Part shown: in pieces, positions 52,084 through 61,623 of the stretch | Layout of the letters: each line of letters starts with the position of its first letter | How positions within the stretch are numbered: the first letter of the stretch is position 1 | Assembly: GCF_021412625.1 (NCBI RefSeq) | Contig: NZ_JAKCFI010000006.1 | Coordinates: 310,001-374,000, forward strand | Source: Myxococcus stipitatus | GTDB lineage: Bacteria > Myxococcota > Myxococcia > Myxococcales > Myxococcaceae | Reading direction: 5' to 3' | DNA: 64,000 bases | The notes under the pieces: generated by a model | The model's database searches: none | Told to the model about the DNA's origin: nothing | The model's input: only the letters and a program-made list of their open reading frames with translations | Translations under genes and position numbers: made by a program

Positions 52084-54643
52084 AGCGGCGCGAGAAGGCC
52101 CGGTTGAGCCACAGCGCGAACAGGAGGTACACGACCACCAGGGACGCCAGGGCGAACACCACCGACGCCGGGGGCGGCACGAAGCCGAACCAGCGCCCCA
52201 TCCCCACGTAGGGCAGCGCGCACCCCACCCCCACCGCGCCGAGCGAGGTCAGGACCAGCCACGGCGAGGGCCTGCTGCGCAGGGGATTGCGCCGGGTGCG
52301 GATGATGAAGATGACGAGCACCTGCGTGGTGAGCGACTCCATGAACCACCCCGTCCGGAAGAGCGCCACGTCACCGGGGAAGAGGGACAGCAGCACCGTG
52401 AAGGTGGCCACGTCGAACAGGGAGCTCAGGGCGCCGAAGATGGCCATGAAGAGCCGCACGCCCCGCAGGTCCCACCGGGTGGGCCGCTGCACCTGCTCGG
52501 CGTCGACCGAGTCCAGGGGGATGGCCAGCTCCGAGACGTCGTAGAGCAGGTTGTTGAGGAGGATCTGCAGGGGCCGCATGGGGATGAACGGCAGCACCAC
52601 CGAGGCTCCCGCCATGCTCAGCATGTTGCCGAAGTTGGAGCTGGTCCCCATGCGGATGTACTTCATGACGTTGCCGAAGGTGCGCCGCCCCTCGAGCACT
52701 CCGTCGCGCAGCACGTCCAGGTCGTGCCTCAGCAGGATGAGGTCCGCGGCCTCGCGCGCCACGTCCACCGCCCCGTCCACGGAGATGCCCACGTCCGCGG
52801 CCTTCAGCGACGGCGCGTCGTTGATGCCGTCCCCCAGGAAGCCCACCACATGTCCCCGCCGGCGCAGCGCCTGGATGACGCGGCTCTTCTCCGTGGGGGA
52901 CATCCGGGCGAAGACGGTGGCCTGCTCGACCCTCACCTCCAGCGCGGCCTCGTCCAGGCCGGCCACCTCCTGCCCCGTGAGCACGCCCTCGGTCTCCACA
53001 TCCAGTTGGCGGCAGACGTGGAGCGCGACCCGCGCGTCATCGCCGGAGACGACCTTCGTCGCCACGCCCAGGTTCGCGAGCGCCACCAGCGTGGCCCGAG
53101 CGCCTTGCTTGGGTGGGTCCAGGAAGGCCACGTAGCCGGCGAACACCAGGTCCTCCTCGTCCTCCGGGCGCGCGACCCGCGCCTCCGCGGGAGCGTCTCG
53201 CCACGCCACGGCGAGCACGCGCAACCCGTCCTCGCCCAGCGCGGCGTAGCGCGCCTGCAGCCTCGCCCGGACCTCCGGCGTCAGCGCCAGCACCCTCCCC
53301 GCCTCCTCGGAGCGCGTGGAGCGCCGCAGGACGTCCTCCGGCGCGCCCTTCACCACCAGCACGCACCGCCCCTCCTTCACCATGAGCACCGACACCCGCC
53401 TGCGCTCGAAGTCGAAGGGGACCTCGTCCACCTTGTGCCAGCCGCGCACGTCCACCTCGGCCTCCCGCGCGAGGATGGCCGCGTCCATGGGGTTGGGCAC
53501 GCCGGCCGCGAAGCGGCTGGTGAGCAAGGCCAGCTCCAGCACCCGTCCGCTCTCGTGGCCGGACGTGTCCTCGTGCCGCACCAGCCGGATGGTGGCCTCC
53601 GTGAGCGTCCCCGTCTTGTCCGTGCACAGCACGTCCATGCCCCCCAGGTCGTGCACCGCGCTCAGCCGCTTGACGATGACCTGCTGACGCGCCATCCGCA
53701 GCGCGCCACGCGCCAGGGTGACGGAGACCACCATGGGCAGCAGTTCGGGGGTGAGCCCCACCGCGAGCGCCACGGCGAAGAGGAAGGACTCCAGCGGCGG
53801 CCTGTTCGCGAACAGGTGCGTCGCCAGGACGAAGAGCACCAGGAGCATGGTGAGCCGCATCACCATCAACCCGAACTGTCGCGTCTCGCGCTCGAAGGCC
53901 GTGGATGGCGGAGTGACGGAGAGCGCGTGGGCGATGTCGCCCATCTGGGTGTGGACCCCGGTGGCGAAGACGAGCACCCGGGCCGCCCCGCCGATGACCG
54001 CCGTCCCCGCGAAGACGGTGTTGTCCGCCTCCGACAGACGCGTGCTCGGAGGGAGCTCCACCGGCCGCTTCTCCACGGGGTAGGGCTCCCCGGTCAGCAT
54101 GGCCTGGTTGACGTGAAGGTCCTTCGCCTCCAGCAGCCGTGCGTCCGCTGGCACGACGTTGCCCGCCGCCAGGAGGACGACGTCCCCAGGGACCAGCTCC
54201 GACGCGGGCACCTCCCGCGCGCCCCCCTGGCGGAGCACCCGAGCCCTCAGCGCGACGGAGCTCCGGAGCCGCTCCGCCGCCTGCCCCGCCCGGTGCTCCT
54301 GCACGAAGTCGAGCGTCACACTCATCAACACGATGACCGCGATGATGGTCGAGCTCGTCACGTCATGGACGACCGCCAACACGACGCTGGAGAACAACAG
54401 CACGAGCACCAGGGGGTTGCGGAAGCGCGCGAGGAACTCCACCCAGGGCGCGCGCCGACGCTCATGCCCGAGCACGTTGTGGCCGAACCGCGCGAGCCGG
54501 GATTCCGCCTCGGCCGTGGAGAGCCCCGAAGGGGAGCCGTGGAGCCGGGCGAGCAGCGCCTCGAGAGGCTGCGTCCAGGCCGCCGGGCCCTGTTCCACGA
54601 CGGGCCCCGCTCGCGCCGAGCCTGGCCGCCTACCCCATCGCAT
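52019..54643 (-). CDS. mgtA: Mg2+-transporting P-type ATPase
   Basis: This 874-residue pump belongs to the P3B magnesium ATPases. It has the N-terminal GLSTAEAESRLARFGHNVL domain, the actuator motif TGEPYP, the TPELLP sequence in membrane helix 4 that marks the Mg group, the phosphorylated Asp342 in CTDKTGTLTE, the hinge GDGINDAPSLKAADVGIS and ten helices in all. I prefer the ATG at 54643, eight bases after GGGAG, to a GTG at 54658. Its end overlaps ppsA by 65 bases. The substrate could be Mg2+ or Ni2+; Mg2+ import is the family norm. No mgtC gene is adjacent. Confidence 0.92.
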   Translation of the reverse strand: MRWGRRPGSARAGPVVEQGPAAWTQPLEALLARLHGSPSGLSTAEAESRLARFGHNVLGHERRRAPWVEFLARFRNPLVLVLLFSSVVLAVVHDVTSSTIIAVIVLMSVTLDFVQEHRAGQAAERLRSSVALRARVLRQGGAREVPASELVPGDVVLLAAGNVVPADARLLEAKDLHVNQAMLTGEPYPVEKRPVELPPSTRLSEADNTVFAGTAVIGGAARVLVFATGVHTQMGDIAHALSVTPPSTAFERETRQFGLMVMRLTMLLVLFVLATHLFANRPPLESFLFAVALAVGLTPELLPMVVSVTLARGALRMARQQVIVKRLSAVHDLGGMDVLCTDKTGTLTEATIRLVRHEDTSGHESGRVLELALLTSRFAAGVPNPMDAAILAREAEVDVRGWHKVDEVPFDFERRRVSVLMVKEGRCVLVVKGAPEDVLRRSTRSEEAGRVLALTPEVRARLQARYAALGEDGLRVLAVAWRDAPAEARVARPEDEEDLVFAGYVAFLDPPKQGARATLVALANLGVATKVVSGDDARVALHVCRQLDVETEGVLTGQEVAGLDEAALEVRVEQATVFARMSPTEKSRVIQALRRRGHVVGFLGDGINDAPSLKAADVGISVDGAVDVAREAADLILLRHDLDVLRDGVLEGRRTFGNVMKYIRMGTSSNFGNMLSMAGASVVLPFIPMRPLQILLNNLLYDVSELAIPLDSVDAEQVQRPTRWDLRGVRLFMAIFGALSSLFDVATFTVLLSLFPGDVALFRTGWFMESLTTQVLVIFIIRTRRNPLRSRPSPWLVLTSLGAVGVGCALPYVGMGRWFGFVPPPASVVFALASLVVVYLLFALWLNRAFSRRFTGAARPRARTPAAPGARRRR

Positions 54644-54658
54644 GAGGCATGCTCCCAC

Positions 54659-55033
54659 CCAGGCGCTCGGCCCGACCGGTGATGAACGAGGCTTCCCAAG
54701 CCCAGGCCAACGCTCGCACCTCCTCGGGGCGATGCCCCTCCCCTCGTCACCGGCCCCGAGCCACGCGTGCTCGGAGCGGCCCCACGCGCCTCACCTCTTC
54801 GTGGCGCCCGCCGACGTCGGACAGGTGCCCCCGAGCACTCGCGTCTGGCGTCACACGTTCCGCCTCCCGCCACTCGATTAGCCACTCCTCGCGGAGCCAG
54901 CCCAGGCACACGGGCCACCGCTCACGTCAGCCCGCGCCGGGCAGCCACGCGACGCTCCACCCCTTCCGCTCCCCGTCCCGGCGGGACCGGTCGGAGGGCG
55001 CTCGTCCGGTGGGCCGCTGAAGCGGACGTGCCG
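54659..55033. other. Intergenic 375 bases between two P-type ATPase genes
   Basis: No coding frame here has a plausible composition. The stretch follows the stop of the second ATPase on the minus strand and precedes the mgtA start, so it should hold the mgtA promoter and leader. Mg-responsive leaders are known in other mgtA genes, but I could not fold one convincingly; one short stem GTCCC/GGGAC is near 54985. Confidence 0.4.
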
Positions 55034-57514
55034 TCATCGCGCCCTGGAGGAGAAGAAGCGCCGCAATCCCACCAGGGGGAGCGACGAGACGACCACGCCG
55101 AGGACGACACGCCCCCAGTCATCCGCGTGCAGCGGGCGCACGTCCACGAGGGACGCCAACGCGGGCACCTGGAGAAGCATCAACGAGAGGCCCAGCGTCA
55201 ACGCGCAGACCCAGCGGGCCGTTCGCGTGCGCAGTCCGGTCAACAGCGCCGCGTAGACCACGCTCGCGAGCGTGAGGGAGGCCAGCGCGATGGCGCGGCC
55301 ATGCGGGACATCCCGCGCCGCGCCCAGTCCCCGGACGAACTCCCAGACGAGGAGCACCGTCATCAATCCGCCCACCGACGCGAGCACGACCAACTCCCCC
55401 ACGGAGAACAGGCGCGAGGCCCCCTTGCGTCGCACCGGAGCCAGACGCCCGTGACGCGCCGCCGACTGGAAGGCGAGCATCGCCGTGGGATGGATGATGA
55501 GCTCCAGCCAGACGATGTGGATGGGCAGGTACAGGAGCGGGTAGCCCCCCATCGGAATCAAGGCCGCCGTCGCCACGAAGGGGATGTGGATGAGCAGCAG
55601 GTAGAGGAAACACCCCCGGAGATTGCTGAAGAGCTGCCGTCCCTCGGCGACCGCGCGCACCAGGGTTCCGAAGTCGTCGTCCAGCAGGACGATGGACGCC
55701 GCCTCCCGCGCGCTCCGCGTGCCCCGCTCGCCCATGGCGATGCCGACGTCCGCGGCGTGGAGCGCTGGCACGTCGTTCACCCCGTCGCCGGTGGCCGCCA
55801 CGACCTCGCCCTGCGTCTGGAGGGCCGTCACCAGGATGTACTTCTGCCGAGGCAGCGCGCGCGCCACCACGTCCACGCGTGGCAAGGCCCCCTCGTCGCG
55901 CCAGCGCTCCTCGACCTCCGCCCCCGTCAGCAACTCCAGCCGCTCCGAGCCCAGCCCCACCCTGCGAGCCACCGCCATGGCGGTCGCCGGATGGTCCCCG
56001 GTCACCATCACCGTGCGCATCCCCGCCTCGCGACACGCCCCCACGGCCTCGGGCACTCCCGGGCGCACCGGGTCTTCGAATGCCACCAAGCCCAGGAAGC
56101 GAAACCCGCGCTCCGGCTCCCCGCCACGCCACGACGCGGCCTCCAAGGGTTGGGCCGCGCAGGCGAGGACCTTGCTCCCCTCCCCCGCCAGCGAGGACAC
56201 CCGCCGCAACCAGGCCGTGTGCTCGCCAGCGTCCAGGGAACACAAGGCGAGCACTCGCTCCGGCGCACCTTTGACGGCGACGAGCAGCCGCCCTCCCACG
56301 TCCTCCACCACCGACGTCTCCCGCTGGCGCTCCTCCGTGAAGGGGAAGGTCGCGACGGTCCTGGGCCGGGCCACCGACAGCCCCCTCCGCCGGGCCTCGT
56401 CGAGCAACGCCGCGTCGAGCGGGTCTCCCCCCTCCTCCCGCGCGGCGAGCGTCGCGGTCCGCAGCAGCACCGCCGCCTCCTCCCCCGATGCGGGCAGCAC
56501 CTGCACCACCCGCAGGCGCCCCTCCGTCAGGGTCCCCGTCTTGTCCGAGCAGATGCACGTCACCCGGCCGATGTTCTCGACGGACACCGCGCGGCGCACC
56601 AGGGCATGCCTTCGCGCGAGCCGGTACACCCCCGCGCCGAGGAAGAACGTCAGGGCCACCGGGAACTCGTCCGGGAGGGCGGCCACCGCGAGGGTGGCCG
56701 CGCTCAACAGCGCGTCGACCCATCCGAAGCCCTGGCGCCAGCGCACGAACGCGAGCACCACGCAGAAGCTCGTGGCCACCCCCGTCAGCACCGCGACCAT
56801 CCTGGCCACGGTCCGCTGCAACGGCGTATGCGCCTGCGCCTCCCGGGACGCCGACCGCACGATGCTCCCGTAAACCGTCTCCGGCCCGGTGAAGGCGACC
56901 CGAATCCAGGCCGCTCCCGTCAACAGGCGCGTTCCCGCCAGCCCCCAGTGCCGCCCCTCGACAGCGGGCTCCTCGCCGGGAGGCAGGAGGACCAATGGCT
57001 GCTTGTGGATGGGCAAGGACTCCCCGGTGAGCGAGGACTCCTCCACCTGCACCCCCTCTCCTCGCACCAGGAGCCCATCCGCGGGGAAGTATTCGCCCGC
57101 GGCCACGCGCGCCAGGTCCCCCACCACGACCTCGTTTGCCGCCACCTCCACGGTGCGCCCGTCCCGCAGCACCGTGGCCCGCGCCGCCAGTCGGCTCTGG
57201 AGCCCCTCCGTCGACGCGCGTGTCCGGGAGTGCAGGAAGGCATCCATCCCCACCAGCGGAATCATGGCGAGCAGCAGCAGCAGCCCTTCCGTTCGCTGTC
57301 CCAGGATGAAGTTCACCACGCTCGTGCACACGAGGAACCAGAGCATCGGGTCCGCGGCGGTCTCCTTCAGCACCTGCAGCGCCGCGCGACGAGGCGGGCC
57401 CAGCACGTCGTTGCCCCCGTACCGCGCGCGCCGGTCCCCCGCCTCCTCGGAATCGAGGCCATGCGCGTCATCCAGGGGCACGGGAAGGCGGCGGACAGGA
57501 ATCGGGATTCGCAT
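55034..57514 (-). CDS. P-type cation ATPase with PDEFP motif
   Basis: This 826-residue pump has the TGESLP actuator motif, the phosphorylated Asp in CSDKTGTLTEG, GDGVNDVPALHAADVGIAMG and eight to ten membrane helices. In helix 4 it has PDEFP in place of the PEGLP of calcium pumps; this variant occurs in a bacterial subgroup whose ion is not settled. The N-terminal domain is short and lacks metal-binding CxxC motifs, so heavy-metal export is unlikely. It lies on the same strand as mgtA but 375 bases upstream of it, in the same gene neighbourhood as ppsA and an alcohol dehydrogenase. Confidence 0.9.
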   Translation of the reverse strand: MRIPIPVRRLPVPLDDAHGLDSEEAGDRRARYGGNDVLGPPRRAALQVLKETAADPMLWFLVCTSVVNFILGQRTEGLLLLLAMIPLVGMDAFLHSRTRASTEGLQSRLAARATVLRDGRTVEVAANEVVVGDLARVAAGEYFPADGLLVRGEGVQVEESSLTGESLPIHKQPLVLLPPGEEPAVEGRHWGLAGTRLLTGAAWIRVAFTGPETVYGSIVRSASREAQAHTPLQRTVARMVAVLTGVATSFCVVLAFVRWRQGFGWVDALLSAATLAVAALPDEFPVALTFFLGAGVYRLARRHALVRRAVSVENIGRVTCICSDKTGTLTEGRLRVVQVLPASGEEAAVLLRTATLAAREEGGDPLDAALLDEARRRGLSVARPRTVATFPFTEERQRETSVVEDVGGRLLVAVKGAPERVLALCSLDAGEHTAWLRRVSSLAGEGSKVLACAAQPLEAASWRGGEPERGFRFLGLVAFEDPVRPGVPEAVGACREAGMRTVMVTGDHPATAMAVARRVGLGSERLELLTGAEVEERWRDEGALPRVDVVARALPRQKYILVTALQTQGEVVAATGDGVNDVPALHAADVGIAMGERGTRSAREAASIVLLDDDFGTLVRAVAEGRQLFSNLRGCFLYLLLIHIPFVATAALIPMGGYPLLYLPIHIVWLELIIHPTAMLAFQSAARHGRLAPVRRKGASRLFSVGELVVLASVGGLMTVLLVWEFVRGLGAARDVPHGRAIALASLTLASVVYAALLTGLRTRTARWVCALTLGLSLMLLQVPALASLVDVRPLHADDWGRVVLGVVVSSLPLVGLRRFFSSRAR

Positions 57515-57829
57515 CGCCAGACCTCACGGGACGATGTCACGGCGAGCAGGGCCAACCGCGACAGGCCGGACCGCCGCTCCGCGTCGACCGCGCCCCGGAG
57601 TCCCAAGCACTGCTTCCGCCATTGAAGGTAGGCCGCGGCGGGACATCCGCAACGCCGCGCCCCACCGCGCCTGGCACGCCTCGGGGAGGGTCCGTTCCAG
57701 GACAGGCCGCGCCGCGACGGCGCTCCAAGAAGGAGGCGCCCCCACGCCCCCACGCCCCGGAACACTCCGCTGGACGAAGGGGCGGCCCGCGCGTTTGACA
57801 CCCGCGCGCGCGTGGACTGTGGTGCCCCC
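57515..57829. other. Divergent control region of 315 bases
   Basis: This lies between the start of the PDEFP ATPase (minus) and the exported protein at 57830 (plus). I see no gene, repeat or RNA element; short open frames are Arg/Pro-rich. It should carry two outward promoters. Confidence 0.4.
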
Positions 57830-58615
57830 ATGATTCCATCCCGCTTCCGTCATGGCCTGTCCGGCCTCGTCGCCTCCTCGTTGCTCGTGGCCACGCCCGC
57901 CCTCGCCGACTGGGTCGGTGACCTGCGCGTGAGGAGCGCGCCGCCCCCGGGCTCGAAGGAGAAGGCCCCGGAGATGAAGGGGAAGATGTACGGCCGCGCG
58001 GACAAGCTGCGCATGGACCTGGACGTCCCCCAGATTCCCGGCGGCATGTCCATCCTCTTCGACTGGGACAAGCACACGGGCACCACGCTCTTCCACGAGC
58101 GCAAGGCCTCCACGCAGCGCAACCTGGACGAGCTGCCCGTGAAGATTCCCAGCGCGTGCACGGGCAAGGGCCAGGACTACGACGCGTGCTTCACCTCGCA
58201 GGGCTACAAGAAGGTCGGCAGCGAGAAGGTCAACGGCCACCCGACCGTCGTCTACGAGGGCCTCCCGCCCGGCGCCGAGGACAGCATCAAGCGCCAGAAG
58301 GTCTGGCGCCCCACGGACCTCTCCGAGGTCGCCTACGTGCGCAGCCAGACGTATGACTTGCAGGACAAGCTCCAGGCGGAGATCGACGTCACCAACATCC
58401 AGGTCGGCCCGCAGCCGGACTCGCGCTTCACCGTCCCCGCGGACTACGAGGAGCTCGACGCCGCGCGCCCCACCGCGCCGCCGATGATGGGCACCTTCAA
58501 GGCCGAGGACCTCCAGGGCAAGTCGCCCGAGCAGATCCAGGAGATGATTCGCGAGCGCCTGAAGCAGCAGGGCGCGCAGCCCGCCGCGCCCGCGAAGAAG
58601 AAATCGACGAAATAG
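57830..58615 (+). CDS. Exported protein (DUF4412-like)
   Basis: This 261-residue protein has a signal peptide (basic start, hydrophobic core, cut after ALA near residue 27). The mature domain is beta-rich: it includes LRMDLDVPQIPGGMSILFDWDKHTGTTLFHERK (of which GGMSILFDWDKHTGTTL is the notable core) and a later strand pair QLAEIDV-like, as in the LolA-like DUF4412 fold that binds hydrophobic ligands. A pair of cysteines near residues 103-119 could form a disulfide. The last 45 residues are a Lys/Gln/Ala-rich tail. Function is unknown, probably periplasmic. Confidence 0.8.
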   Translation: MIPSRFRHGLSGLVASSLLVATPALADWVGDLRVRSAPPPGSKEKAPEMKGKMYGRADKLRMDLDVPQIPGGMSILFDWDKHTGTTLFHERKASTQRNLDELPVKIPSACTGKGQDYDACFTSQGYKKVGSEKVNGHPTVVYEGLPPGAEDSIKRQKVWRPTDLSEVAYVRSQTYDLQDKLQAEIDVTNIQVGPQPDSRFTVPADYEELDAARPTAPPMMGTFKAEDLQGKSPEQIQEMIRERLKQQGAQPAAPAKKKSTK

Positions 58616-58675
58616 CCCACGCGGGAAGATGCGCGGGGCGTGGCGTTCTCCGGAGGAACCCAACGGAGACACACC

Positions 58676-59368
58676 ATGCACACGAAGAGTCGGAAGCTCG
58701 CGGTCCTCGCCGTCGCCGCCGCCATCACCCAGTCCGCTTGTGGCCAGCCGGAGAATGCCGCGGAGGCGGCGGGGGCCCGGGAAGCCCTCGCCCAGGTGAC
58801 GGATGGAATCGAGATCGACCCCACCATCCCCCTGCCGCCCATCGTCCTGTGCACCAGCGTGGACCCGCACGCCACCGTCTACGTCGGCAACGGGTACAAC
58901 GTCCCGCTCGACTCGCTGCCCTACGCGTCCAAGAGCGGCAGCGGCGCGTACTTCTACGAGGGCTGCGGCCGCTACGTGGTGGACCTCTACATCGGTGACA
59001 CGCACCCCGCCGCCAACTACGTGCTGAGCGCGTACGGCGCCGCGCACAACCTGCCCAGCTCGTCGACGCTCACCGGGGAGCTGCCCAACAACGCCCTCGA
59101 CTGCGGCGAGTACCGGCAGTGGCAGACGTTCTACAGGAAGAACACCCTGGGGAACTGGGAGACGCTCGGCAGCGCCACGCAGAAGGGCGCGTGGGTCGGC
59201 AACAAGTGCGAGCTGCAGCTCGTGAGCGGCTCGCTCCCCGCGCTCACCGGCATCACCAACACGGACGGAAGCGGCTGGGACGTCTACCGCGTCGCCGTGG
59301 CGGTGAAGCTGCGCTCGTCGGGCCAGGAGGCCAAGGTCGTCGTCGACGGTCAGAGAATCATCTACTGA
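58676..59368 (+). CDS. Lipoprotein-like exported protein
   Basis: This 230-residue protein has a signal ending in SAC-G at about residue 22, a plausible lipobox. A short linker follows, and then a beta-rich domain with aromatic residues. The stretch TVYVGNGYNVPLDSLPYAS, a set of spaced cysteines (near residues 60, 100, 142 and 179), and YVVDLYIGDTHPAANYVLSAYG suggest a secreted domain stabilised by disulfides. No family is recognised. It lies 60 bases after the previous exported-protein gene and may share its transcript. It is convergent with the GST gene. Confidence 0.78.
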   Translation: MHTKSRKLAVLAVAAAITQSACGQPENAAEAAGAREALAQVTDGIEIDPTIPLPPIVLCTSVDPHATVYVGNGYNVPLDSLPYASKSGSGAYFYEGCGRYVVDLYIGDTHPAANYVLSAYGAAHNLPSSSTLTGELPNNALDCGEYRQWQTFYRKNTLGNWETLGSATQKGAWVGNKCELQLVSGSLPALTGITNTDGSGWDVYRVAVAVKLRSSGQEAKVVVDGQRIIY

Positions 59369-59395
59369 GTCCGCGACGCGCCGGCCCGGGGGGAC

Positions 59396-60130
59396 TCAGG
59401 GCCGGCGGTGCTTCGCGTGCAGCGCGTCGCGCCACTCGAGCAGGTCCGGGAACGCGGAGGCCAGCGTCGCGTGACGCCAGGTCTCGCGCATCGCCGGCCC
59501 CAGCGGCAGCCAGGTGTCCGCCACCGGCTCCGCGAGCTGGAGCATCGCGGACGCGGTGATGTCCGCGTAGGTGAAGCCGTCCTGGAGATACGGGCGGCCC
59601 CGCAGCTCCGCGCGCAGCTGCTCCAGCGCGGGGACCACCGTCTCGCGCAGGGAAGCCTCCGGGTCCGGGTCCGCGCGGTGCTTGCGCGCGATGAAGCTCG
59701 CCCCCATCGCCGCGGTGGGCGCGAACAGCCCGCGCAGGGCGCCTGGGATGAAGCCCGGCAGCGTCTCCCGCTGCACGGCGGGGTTGCCCGCCATGCGCCG
59801 CACCACGCTCGACCGGCCGATGGCGAGCACCCGGTCGCTCACCGCCTCCCAGCGCTCGATGGTGGACAGCGCCGCCTCCGGGAACAACGGCGCGCCCTGG
59901 CCCTGGGCCTCCGCGCGCCGGGCGATGGCGAAGGAGCCCGTGGTGGCGCCGGTGTCCTCGACGAGCAGCGGCACGGAGGGACGCGCCCCCTTCGGCGTGC
60001 GCCAGCGCAGGGCCAGCTCACCCAGGAGGGGCGTGTGCTCGCGATAGCGATACGCCACCCGGTGGTGCTCCAGGGCCCAGCGGGCCTTCGCCGTCCAGGG
60101 GGAGTAGCCGATGCCGTAGAGGGTCGTCAT
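59396..60130 (-). CDS. Glutathione S-transferase family protein
   Basis: This 244-residue protein has an N-terminal thioredoxin-like domain beginning TTLYGIGYSPWTAKARWALEHH, in which the SPW-T motif is the place of the catalytic Ser, Cys or Tyr. A VPLLVEDTGATTGSFAIARR segment with the cis-Pro and the glutathione-contacting residues follows. The helical C-terminal domain ends with DGFTYADITASAMLQ, a match to the conserved N-capping box. The substrate is unknown; detoxification is usual. It is divergent from the macrodomain gene with 48 bases between starts. No ribosome site is evident. Confidence 0.88.
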   Translation of the reverse strand: MTTLYGIGYSPWTAKARWALEHHRVAYRYREHTPLLGELALRWRTPKGARPSVPLLVEDTGATTGSFAIARRAEAQGQGAPLFPEAALSTIERWEAVSDRVLAIGRSSVVRRMAGNPAVQRETLPGFIPGALRGLFAPTAAMGASFIARKHRADPDPEASLRETVVPALEQLRAELRGRPYLQDGFTYADITASAMLQLAEPVADTWLPLGPAMRETWRHATLASAFPDLLEWRDALHAKHRRP

Positions 60131-60178
60131 GGGAGGCAACCGTATGTCGGGCGCGGACGGAATGGGATAGTGCGAGGC

Positions 60179-60832
60179 ATGTCCCCGCCCCCCTTCTCGC
60201 TGCACCTGCGCGACCTGAGCCCCCGGCTGACCGCCGCCTGGAGGGAGGCGTTCGACGGCCTCGACGGTGTCACCATCAGCCAAGGCGACATCTTCTCCAA
60301 TCGTGAGGGGCCCGTCTCCGCGAGCGACCCCATCGACGTCCGCGCGGACGCCATCGTGAGCCCCGCGAACAGCTTCGGCTTCATGGATGGCGGCATCGAC
60401 CTGGTCTACACCTACCAGCTCGGGCCCCAGGTGCAGGAGCGGCTCCAGGCGCGGCTGCGGCACGAGTACGGCGGCGAGCTGCCCGTGGGGCTGGCCGTCA
60501 TCGTCCCCACCGGGCGCGAGGAGATTCCGTGGTGCATCAGCGCCCCCACCATGCGCGTGCCCACGGACGTGAGCGACACGGTGAACGCCTATCTCGCCTT
60601 CACGGCGGCGATTCGCGCCGTCCTCGCGCACAACCAGTCCACCCAGGCTCCCATCCGTTCGGTGCTGTGCCCCGGCCTGGGGACCGCCGTCGGAAAGATG
60701 CCCGTGGACCGCTGCGCCCAGCAGATGCGCGCCGCCTGGGAGCGCGCCGCCCTGGGCAGGCCCTTCCACCCCGCGTCGCTGCGGATGGCGGGAGCGGACG
60801 ACATGCGGATGCGCGGAGTCCTCCCGCCGTGA
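60179..60832 (+). CDS. Macrodomain protein
   Basis: This 217-residue protein is a single macrodomain, the fold that binds or hydrolyses ADP-ribose derivatives. The hallmark loop is visible as DAIVSPANSFGFMDGGIDLVY (quoted part: IVSPANSFGFMDGG), with the conserved Asn and Gly pair, and SVLCPGLGTAVGKMP corresponds to the second substrate loop (GTxxG). The MDGGID sequence and the long C-terminal helices resemble the macrodomain-like tail-component group (Appr-1''-p processing type). It stands divergent from GST and 29 bases before the YdeI gene, with which it may be co-transcribed. Confidence 0.9.
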   Translation: MSPPPFSLHLRDLSPRLTAAWREAFDGLDGVTISQGDIFSNREGPVSASDPIDVRADAIVSPANSFGFMDGGIDLVYTYQLGPQVQERLQARLRHEYGGELPVGLAVIVPTGREEIPWCISAPTMRVPTDVSDTVNAYLAFTAAIRAVLAHNQSTQAPIRSVLCPGLGTAVGKMPVDRCAQQMRAAWERAALGRPFHPASLRMAGADDMRMRGVLPP

Positions 60833-60861
60833 GTCGGGGGCCGTGGTAGAAGCCGGCCTGC

Positions 60862-61623
60862 ATGAGCCCCGCGAAGAAGAAGGCCCCCGCCGCGAAGGAG
60901 TCCTCCGCCGCGAAGAAGCCTCTGCCCGCCGCATCGAGGAAGACGCCGACCGCGAAGAAGGTCCCCGCCGCGAAGAAGCAGGCCTCCGCCCGGAAGTCCG
61001 CGCCGCGAGCCCCGCCCGGCGGCGGCGCGGCGCCCTCCCTCGAGGAGACCCCGGATGGCCTCCCCATCATCGCCTTCACCGGCCCCGCTGACTGGGAGGC
61101 CTGGCTCTCGAAGAACCACGCCAGCGAGCGGGGCCTCTGGCTGAAGCTCTTCAAGAAGGGGGCGGGTGCGCCCCCGCTCACCTACGCACAGGCGCTCGAC
61201 GTCGCGCTGTGCTGGGGGTGGATCGACAGCCACAAGCGGGCCTACGACGACGCGGCGTGGATCCAACGGTTCTCGCCCCGGGGCCCGCGCAGCCTGTGGT
61301 CGCAAATCAACCGCGAGAAGGTCGCGGCGCTCATCGCCGCGAAGCGGATGCAACCCGCGGGGCTGGTGCACGTCGAGCGCGCGAAGGCGGACGGGCGCTG
61401 GGACAACGCCTACGCCTCGCAGAGCAGGTCCGCCATCCCGGAGGACTTCGAAGCGGCGCTGGACGCGAACCCGCGCGCCAAGGCGTTCTTCTCCACACTC
61501 GACTCGGCCAATCGTTACGCAGTGCTCTTTCGCATCCAGAACGTGAAGAAGGCGGAGACCCGCGCGCGGAATATCGTCCGCTTCGTGGAGATGCTCGCCC
61601 GGCACGAGAAGATTCACGCATGA
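60862..61623 (+). CDS. YdeI/OmpD-associated family protein with histone-like tail
   Basis: This 253-residue protein starts with a 50-residue tail of Lys, Ala, Pro and Ser (repeats of AAKK and PAAKK) that looks like a histone H1 tail. The rest is a YdeI-like (DUF1905/OmpD-associated) domain: GPADWEAWLSKNHASERGLWLKLFKK, ALDVALCWGWIDSHKR and the C-terminal RNAYASQ-like AYASQSRSAIPEDFEAAL and ALFRIQNVKKAETRARNI blocks, with short fragments quoted. The family is of unknown function, often in stress settings. The tail suggests DNA binding. Its stop overlaps the next ATG by four bases. Confidence 0.9.
   Translation: MSPAKKKAPAAKESSAAKKPLPAASRKTPTAKKVPAAKKQASARKSAPRAPPGGGAAPSLEETPDGLPIIAFTGPADWEAWLSKNHASERGLWLKLFKKGAGAPPLTYAQALDVALCWGWIDSHKRAYDDAAWIQRFSPRGPRSLWSQINREKVAALIAAKRMQPAGLVHVERAKADGRWDNAYASQSRSAIPEDFEAALDANPRAKAFFSTLDSANRYAVLFRIQNVKKAETRARNIVRFVEMLARHEKIHA

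Noticed and set aside
54659..55033. Magnesium riboswitch before mgtA
   Set aside because: No M-box-like conserved core or consistent fold could be recognised by eye.
54767..57625. Plus-strand open frame of 952 codons
   Set aside because: Antisense to the PDEFP P-type ATPase; Arg/His/Gln-rich without motifs.
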